Part shown: positions 58,534 through 64,000 of the stretch, one piece after another
Layout: each line of letters starts with the position of its first letter
Numbering within the stretch: position 1 is the first letter of the stretch
Assembly: GCA_947652115.1 (NCBI GenBank)
Contig: OX393561.1
Span: 37,431,448 to 37,495,447, forward strand
From: Blastomussa wellsi
Lineage: Eukaryota > Cnidaria > Anthozoa > Scleractinia > Plerogyridae
Direction of reading: 5' to 3'
Length of the DNA: 64,000 nt
Program-made: the position numbers and the translations under genes
Notes under the pieces: model-generated
Seen by the model: the letters and a program-made list of their open reading frames with translations, nothing else
Database searches by the model: none
What the model was told of the DNA's origin: nothing

Positions 58534-58562
58534 TTTCGGCTGGCCAGACCAGCCTTCTTCAG
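58534..58562 (-). ncRNA. Hammerhead-like motif (CTGAAGA - stem - GAAA)
   Basis: On the minus strand CTGAAGA fits box 1 (CUGANGA) exactly. It is followed by a six-base stem GGCTGG/CCAGCC and then GAAA (box 2). This is the best-matching hammerhead core in the window. Stem III (ATAT pair) is weak and stem I unclear, so it may be a decayed Penelope-derived copy. Confidence 0.4.
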
Positions 58563-59040
58563 GTTTAGATGTTACTAATTTTTTGACATGAAATTTCAAG
58601 TTTATATTATGGTGATGTCGCAATACGTATTTCGAAACTTATAGGCGTGGCGGAATTACGTATACATCATCAAAATATAGTACACTTTTGAAAAGTTAAA
58701 ATTTTTGGATGTTCTTTTACGTGCTAGATTCAATTTTTCGTTTCAATCGATTTAAAATATGTGTACCCAGTCCCCTAGTCTGTTAAAATGGCCAGTTATA
58801 GATCTGTGTTCTTTTGACAAGATTCTAATGATAAATTAGTTTGTAGGATGGGAAATTAAAAGGTGGTCAAATAAATTGAAACTGGCTCTTTCATGCCCCC
58901 ATTGAAACCCTCTCAAATCTCGTGGAAACGCCAGCTTTTTCAAATGCGCGGCTATTTTGCATTCATCATGCATTTGGGAAAAGTCGGGATTGTTCTAAAC
59001 GAGAATTATGTTGGTTTATCTGGCCATTGTTACTTGTAGG

Positions 59041-59115
59041 GTAGCCTCCTACGCAGGCGTTATTTGGGGACAAGTGGTAACGCAATCCCCTAATGACGCC
59101 TGCGTAGGAGGCTAC
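59041..59115. repeat. 75-base foldback, TAGCCTCCTACGCAGG
   Basis: GTAGCCTCCTACGCAGGCGT is inverted at the right end almost exactly. It is related to one arm set at 14672-14745. Confidence 0.8.
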
Positions 59116-59958
59116 TTGTTGGGCAGCGTTCACTGAAAAAGAAAAAGGAACAAATGCTTAAAATTTTGCTAAAAGTGCCTACATAAGTTTAGAACGTTTT
59201 ATGCTGTTTTACTGCTAATTCTAATTCAAGAAATGCATTCTGGTTTATTGTGTACAAGGTGCAAACTCGCGCTCAACGCTTTCCATTATAACGCAATAAT
59301 GGACGTTTTGAACCGTAAAATATTAATTTCTAAAAAATCATTGAGCCCAAGCAAGTTTTCAATACGTCCAGGCTTAAATTTGCATACATTTTGTAAATTG
59401 AATTTTAGACGTGTGGTTTGCGTGGTCATATTCAGAGCTTCGCCAGTCTGCCGCTATTTTGAAACATCACACAGGCAGATCAGTTAAATAGCAGAAAAAT
59501 ATTCCAGATATAACACAAGTATTAGCACCCGGAGGAAGGTAAGCCATTTCAAGTTCTTGCTGTCCTGAGTTCGACGCCGGACATGAATCCCACTTTCCAA
59601 TATCTTTCTTGTGCCTGGTGTTTGCAGGCCGCGAGAAATATCGCAGTGTTTGCAAAGTGATTGAGTTTCAAATACCATGGCGATGAGGTTGCTAACGACT
59701 AACAAGAAATCCAACTTCGGTTGACCCCGTCTCAGAGGCATCTGTTTAATCTAGTTCATTAATTTTCACACGAGTGACCAAGCGACATGAAAAGATCTCT
59801 AAGGCAATACATCTTTCTTTTTCATTGTGCAATGGAATAACAAAAAGCCTTTTCCTTCCACCAGTCAAGCAATTCAATTTTACGTCCGATTTCTCCAATA
59901 AATTTTTGTTTCCCCTGGATCGAGGCTCGAGAATTGTGTGGAGATTCCATCATATTGG

Positions 59959-60546
59959 TGGTTTTCACTGTCACGCTATCACAAACTAACTTCAAAACAA
60001 TTCAACTACAGAAGCTTAGAATTTCAGCGAGTGTAGATGATAATTAAATAAAACATTTCCCCAAGTCTCAGGCCTGTGCGGTGTCCCGTTCTCGAGTTAT
60101 TTGCCGAAACGTTCTACGCAAATTTGCAAAGCTTAGTATGGAGACGCCATATTTGTGTCCTTCCGAGGGGCACAAATATGGACGCCGTGATGCACGCGAA
60201 ACCATCTGGAATTTAATTGTGCTATAATAGCGACTACTTTTGGCTCATGAGCTATTATACTTACACATAAACACAACTTATTATATCTGAAATTTTCAAA
60301 CATCTGAAAATCGAAAGGATAGGCTTTTTCTAAACAAAACAGTTTTGTTACGGTTCTCAGCTTGATATCACATACGGCCGAGAACTCACATATTCAAGAT
60401 GCTCTGTTTTCAAAACGAAGGGTACTATCGAGCTGAAAATTTGCGAAAAGATATATTTTTATTTAGCCTTACACCTAGTGGCAACGAAAATTTAGCAGGC
60501 CCAGCGAATTTTGATTTCAGAATTTTATGACGTCACATGAAAACCA
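59959..60546. repeat. MITE, CACGTGACGTCA family, simple copy
   Basis: TGGTTTTCACTGTCACGCTA at the left and GACGTCACATGAAAACC at the right. Its internal sequence (CCGAAACGTTCTACGCAAATTTG-like) matches the flanks of the composite at 13528-15047, which shows what that copy looked like before the insertions. Confidence 0.7.
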
Positions 60547-62144
60547 AGAATAAAACGGTATACAACTACTTTGTCGTTTCGGTGAGTTCAGTTCGCACTG
60601 GGTGCTTCCATTATCTCAGTCCGACCAGTCGGGCCAACTGAGGTTACTGTTGTAAAGTGGAACGACGTTTTTCATTCATTTAACCGGGCCAACCGAGAGG
60701 AACGGTCCTGTTCATTTTGCAATCCATTCCATTCGGTCCGCCTCGAGAATCTACTGAGCTGAAGCGAGACAACTAACCAGTATGTGAAAATGGAACGGTA
60801 AATTTCGGTCCGATCGGCCCAATCTGTCAAAGTGGGCCAACTCCAGAGCTGTTCCCGAATATTCCGGTCGAAACGAACCAAAATTGAAGCTTCATTTTGA
60901 ATTCTTACCGAAATGACCGAAATTTTTTAATGCAGCCACTGTAAATAATTACGTATTGCCTCCACGATATCTTTGTTTCATTTGCATGGCCTTGACGCGA
61001 TCGACTGTCAATATGCACAACACACGACAACAGTAAACAGGTTGATACAATATTGAAAAAGCGATCTTTGTCATTATGAATAGAGACTAAACCGAAAAAT
61101 AAACAAACGTGTATGAATGATGAGCAAATAACTCATTGGCCTTTTTTATATCAATACAACTCAGTAGAATGGTCAGTTCTATGCTCCAATTTTAACATTT
61201 GGTCAAGTTGGACAGCAAATGGCCTTGCCTCACGAATGTTGAACAACAAATTATACTTGGGAAATTATTTAGAGGGGGGAGGGGTGGCATTGAGATTCTG
61301 AAAAATTTTATGCGATTTCCTTCTCACCAACAGCCAGAACAGCTGTTCTGCGGTTTACTGAGCACATTCCAGTTGTTTGCTACCGAGACTGCAGAGCACT
61401 TTCTTAAAATTAGACAATTTCGAAGTGTTTCTCTATTCATTGATTAGCGCTTTAGTCGCTACTCGGTCTATTGTGCACGCTCACTCTAAGCGCGAATGAA
61501 TATTATTTGGTGCTGTGAAAGCCGTCGTTTTCTAAAGACGAATCTATACGAATTCGGCTAGAACATGGAAAATACGATCAAAGGTACAGGGTTCATCACC
61601 AAATATAACAACTTGTTCGGAACTGAGCTTAAACAAAAAATATGCGAAATGAGGCAGGGAGTTTTCTTTAATCTCAGTTTTCTCTTAAGTAGAACTAGTC
61701 TCTCCTTCACGGCCACTTTGGGGGCATCTCAACAATTAACTGCAGGGTTTCGTTGTACCCTGGGGGGGCTTACAGCAAAATACAATATCATTTACCAATC
61801 GATTGCAGATGTTTTAACCTAACTCTCCGTGCTAAACATCTCTGCGGTCGCACGCTAATGTGTTGGCCTGAAAAGAGAAACCTCTCCCAGCAGGAGTGCA
61901 GAAGACAATTTATTTATTTAGACCTAGCCTCCAATCGGACAATGAGTATTCTCAAAAAACATTCGTAAACAAACTTTTGAATTGGATTCGTGATCAAATC
62001 TCAGCTCCAGTTATTGATACTGTTTTAATTTTACGACACGCAAAACTGATCGGCGGAGAAAAGCTGTATTGTATTAAAAACACGTCCGGCATTTGAACAA
62101 TTCATAGGTACCGCTTCCAGCCGCTGTGAGTTGCAGCCACCACC

Positions 62145-62260
62145 ATGTTGCAGTTTCGAAAACGGATTGTTCTGCTCATCTCATTTTTTCTCATTGCCTT
62201 GGGACTTCTGTCGCTACTCAATAGTGAGACCAAGCCGCTTCAAGCCTTATTGTTAAAGAG
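62145..62260 (+). CDS. Candidate first exon a: N-terminal membrane anchor
   Basis: ATG at 62145 in a strong context (CCACCACCATGT) opens 38 codons plus two bases, ending at a consensus donor (GAG|GTAAAT, 62261). The product starts MLQFRKRIVLL and has one hydrophobic segment (residues 8-25) preceded by three basic residues. This is the layout of a type II signal anchor as in Golgi glycosyltransferases and sulfotransferases. The rest of the gene is beyond the window, so no family can be named. The donor phase equals that of 63831-63952. Confidence 0.55.
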
Positions 62261-63291
62261 GTAAATTTCTTTTTGTTGGCCTGTTGTGATTATGTCAGTA
62301 AGCATAATTTTTATACATATATTTTTAAATAAATTTAAATATACGTTTAAAAATATGGTAATATACGTCTCGGTATATTTTTTGGAAAGAAGAAGTATCA
62401 TTGAAAAGACAACAGAAGGTATTTTACAATAACAATAACGTTTTTTGCAGAAAAAAATTTGGCGTTGGAACCCTATATTATATATGTTTTATGGAAATTA
62501 TGCCACAAACTATTCCAGTGTCAAAGTCAAATTATCAAAATGCTTCTTCCGTCTGAGAAATATAATTTCGAGATTTTTTAAAAAATCTGTCACATCTGAC
62601 GCTTTAGAATGCATGTTGACTCTTGCTTGAATATATTCTGCACGTAACTTGAAACATTGGCGAATTTATTATGCCTGCTGGCAACTCAAAATGAAATTCT
62701 GCTCAAATTCCGCGCCTTACAGTACCCGAAGTGGTGTATTTAATTGTATGCTAAAAATTCTGCAAGCGGAATTACCCAAGCCTACTGAAAATTAATTAAA
62801 AAATAAATCCTCTGCACCAGGGGTGAAAAAATATATTAGGTCTCCTGTGGTGAATTGAGTTCACCTGGATCTTCAGAACGAAAGTGTTTTGTTGTTTCGA
62901 GCAAAGATAGACAATTCTCCAAGCAGGACGTGTGATCTTCAGTACGGAAAGAGTTTCTCTAAGGTCTGCTTAGTTCATGAGCGGCACCGAATAACACTTC
63001 TTAGACCACTGAAATCACAATCATCGTTCCTTCGACCAGAAGGCTGAACGAATGCAGTTTTCTTTTCGCGGAAAAAAACTAGTAAGGTGTGAATTACTTC
63101 ACCGTCGATCTACCAAAATGACCACAATATATCGATATATGGTGCATGCAGGCTTGAGATAAATAACACGCTTTCGTGATCAATTACAAATGCAGTATCG
63201 GTATTTCGTCAATTTTTGACACGTTATTTGGGTATTTACCAATATCTCTTAAGATTTGGCAGTGTTGGATACCTCCAATGGCCTCTAGCTT

Positions 63292-63704
63292 TTAAAGGGA
63301 ACCTCCACTCTTTTGAAAAATTGACCTCAAATTGTTTGTAATAGTGCCCAAATTTCAAATTTTACCGGTCAAAGGATAAATATCATTTAATAGCAACAAA
63401 AAATGGAAAAGATTATCGCTTTTAAATTTCCCGCGCGCCGCCATTTTGGATTTGACGACGTGTTGTAGTTGCCGCTATTGATATATGAAGCACAGCATCT
63501 TTTGTCTAAAACAAAATATTGGGCAACCACAACACGTCATCAAATTCAAAATGGCGGCGCGCGGGAATATTTAAAAAGCGATAATATTTTCCATTTTTTG
63601 TTGCTATTAAATGATATCTACCGCTTATCCGACAAAATTTGAAATTTAGGTGCTATTTCAAACAAGTCAACGTCAACTTGTCGAAAGAGTGGAGATTCCC
63701 TTTA
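63292..63704. repeat. Foldback MITE, AAAGGGAACCTCCACTC ends
   Basis: AAAGGGAACCTCCACTCTTT at the left is inverted at AAAGAGTGGAGATTCCCTTT at the right. The arms extend through CGCGCGCCGCCATTTTG / CAAAATGGCGGCGCGCG. A solo right end occurs at 23737-23768. It separates the two candidate first exons. Confidence 0.8.
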
Positions 63705-63783
63705 TGTTCAATTTCTAGGTTTTAACGTCTATTACACTGTTGACATATGCTAATGGTCTTTGTAAACAACTTGATGTTTTTTG

Positions 63784-63792
63784 TATATAAAA
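63784..63792 (+). promoter_or_regulatory. TATA box before candidate exon b
   Basis: TATATAAAA lies 38 bases before the ATG at 63831. This gives a plausible short 5' UTR and supports that exon having its own promoter. Confidence 0.45.
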
Positions 63793-63830
63793 CGCTCATG
63801 ATCGAATTGCGCAGAAACTCTTCGTTGAAA

Positions 63831-63952
63831 ATGGCTTCTCGAATGATGACAGGCCGTCACAAAATTTTGCTGTGTTCAATTTGTACATCTGTGATGCTTG
63901 CCTTAATTTTGCGTCTTCACGGATCAGAGCAAGTTATAACCTGTGAATTTAA
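63831..63952 (+). CDS. Candidate first exon b: N-terminal membrane anchor
   Basis: ATG at 63831 (MASRMMTGRHK...) opens 40 codons plus two bases to a donor AA|GTAGGT at 63953. Basic residues precede a hydrophobic segment (about residues 11-29, ILLCSICTSVMLALIL), again a type II anchor layout. An in-frame ATG at 63747 precedes the TATA box and is less likely. If not spliced, the frame stops one codon later, so the donor call matters. It could be an alternative first exon of the gene begun at 62145, or a tandem paralogue. Confidence 0.5.
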
Positions 63953-64000
63953 GTAGGTAGTAGCAGTCATGTTTAAAAATATATATTTTAGTAAAAGGGG

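Larger units (their letters stand above)
57604..62144. other. Spacer between P4HTM and the candidate anchor exons
   Basis: About 4.5 kb. It should contain the P4HTM promoter near 57604-57800. It holds a hammerhead-like minus-strand block (58534-58562), a foldback (59041-59115) and a MITE (59959-60546). The remainder, including 60600-60900 with weak inverted GTCCGA/GGCCCAA words, shows nothing I can name. Confidence 0.6.

Noticed and set aside
61565..61822. 85-codon plus-strand open frame near the candidate anchor exons
   Set aside because: Unremarkable composition and no clear splice or poly(A) support; a donor-like GT after six codons is too little evidence for a further first exon.
1..64000. 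CRISPR arrays, bacterial operons, rRNA genes, integrated viral genes
   Set aside because: The tandem repeats seen are minisatellites or foldback interiors; no spaced direct-repeat array, rRNA-like sequence or viral gene was recognised.

Overview
This is an intron-rich, AT-leaning animal nuclear window. The split, animal-type genes, the Penelope-like retroelement and the very dense short inverted-repeat elements suggest a cnidarian, most likely an anthozoan such as a stony coral. That placement is inference; no single base pattern proves it.

Layout. (1) 1973-8931 (+): the last six coding exons of a calbindin/calretinin-type EF-hand gene whose start lies before the window. (2) 11139-22094 (+): a complete tandem paralogue, 11 exons and 326 residues, with matching exon sizes and phases. 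Its C-terminus carries a charged tail and ends in a CAAX-like tetrapeptide, unusual for this family. (3) 22820-44479 (-): a complete DDX27-type DEAD-box RNA helicase, 23 coding exons and 745 residues in one uninterrupted reading frame, convergent with gene 2. Its intron 6 holds a partial-tandem Penelope-like element (36699-40357, antisense to the host gene). (4) 44742-44921 (+): a possible 59-residue gene of unknown function, head-to-head with DDX27. (5) 48036-57603 (-): a complete P4HTM-type prolyl 4-hydroxylase, 11 exons and 435 residues. (6) 62145-62260 and 63831-63952 (+): two candidate first exons, each encoding a short N-terminal membrane anchor and each ending in the same splice phase. 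They may be alternative starts of one gene that continues beyond the window.

The rest is introns and spacers filled with foldback MITE-like elements (many nested), tRNA-derived SINE pieces, tRNA-like foldbacks, minisatellites, G/C tracts and hammerhead-like motifs of the kind known from Penelope-like elements. No CRISPR, bacterial operon, rRNA or intact tRNA gene was found.

The genes are neighbours rather than a pathway: two calcium-binding proteins, a ribosome-biogenesis helicase and an oxygen-dependent ER hydroxylase. The main candidates for something new are the possibly prenylated calbindin, the paired alternative anchor exons, and the regional clustering of TACATGTA-type palindromes in 31-44 kb. 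Exon boundaries were derived by eye from splice sites, phase continuity and family similarity; none has been tested against transcripts.
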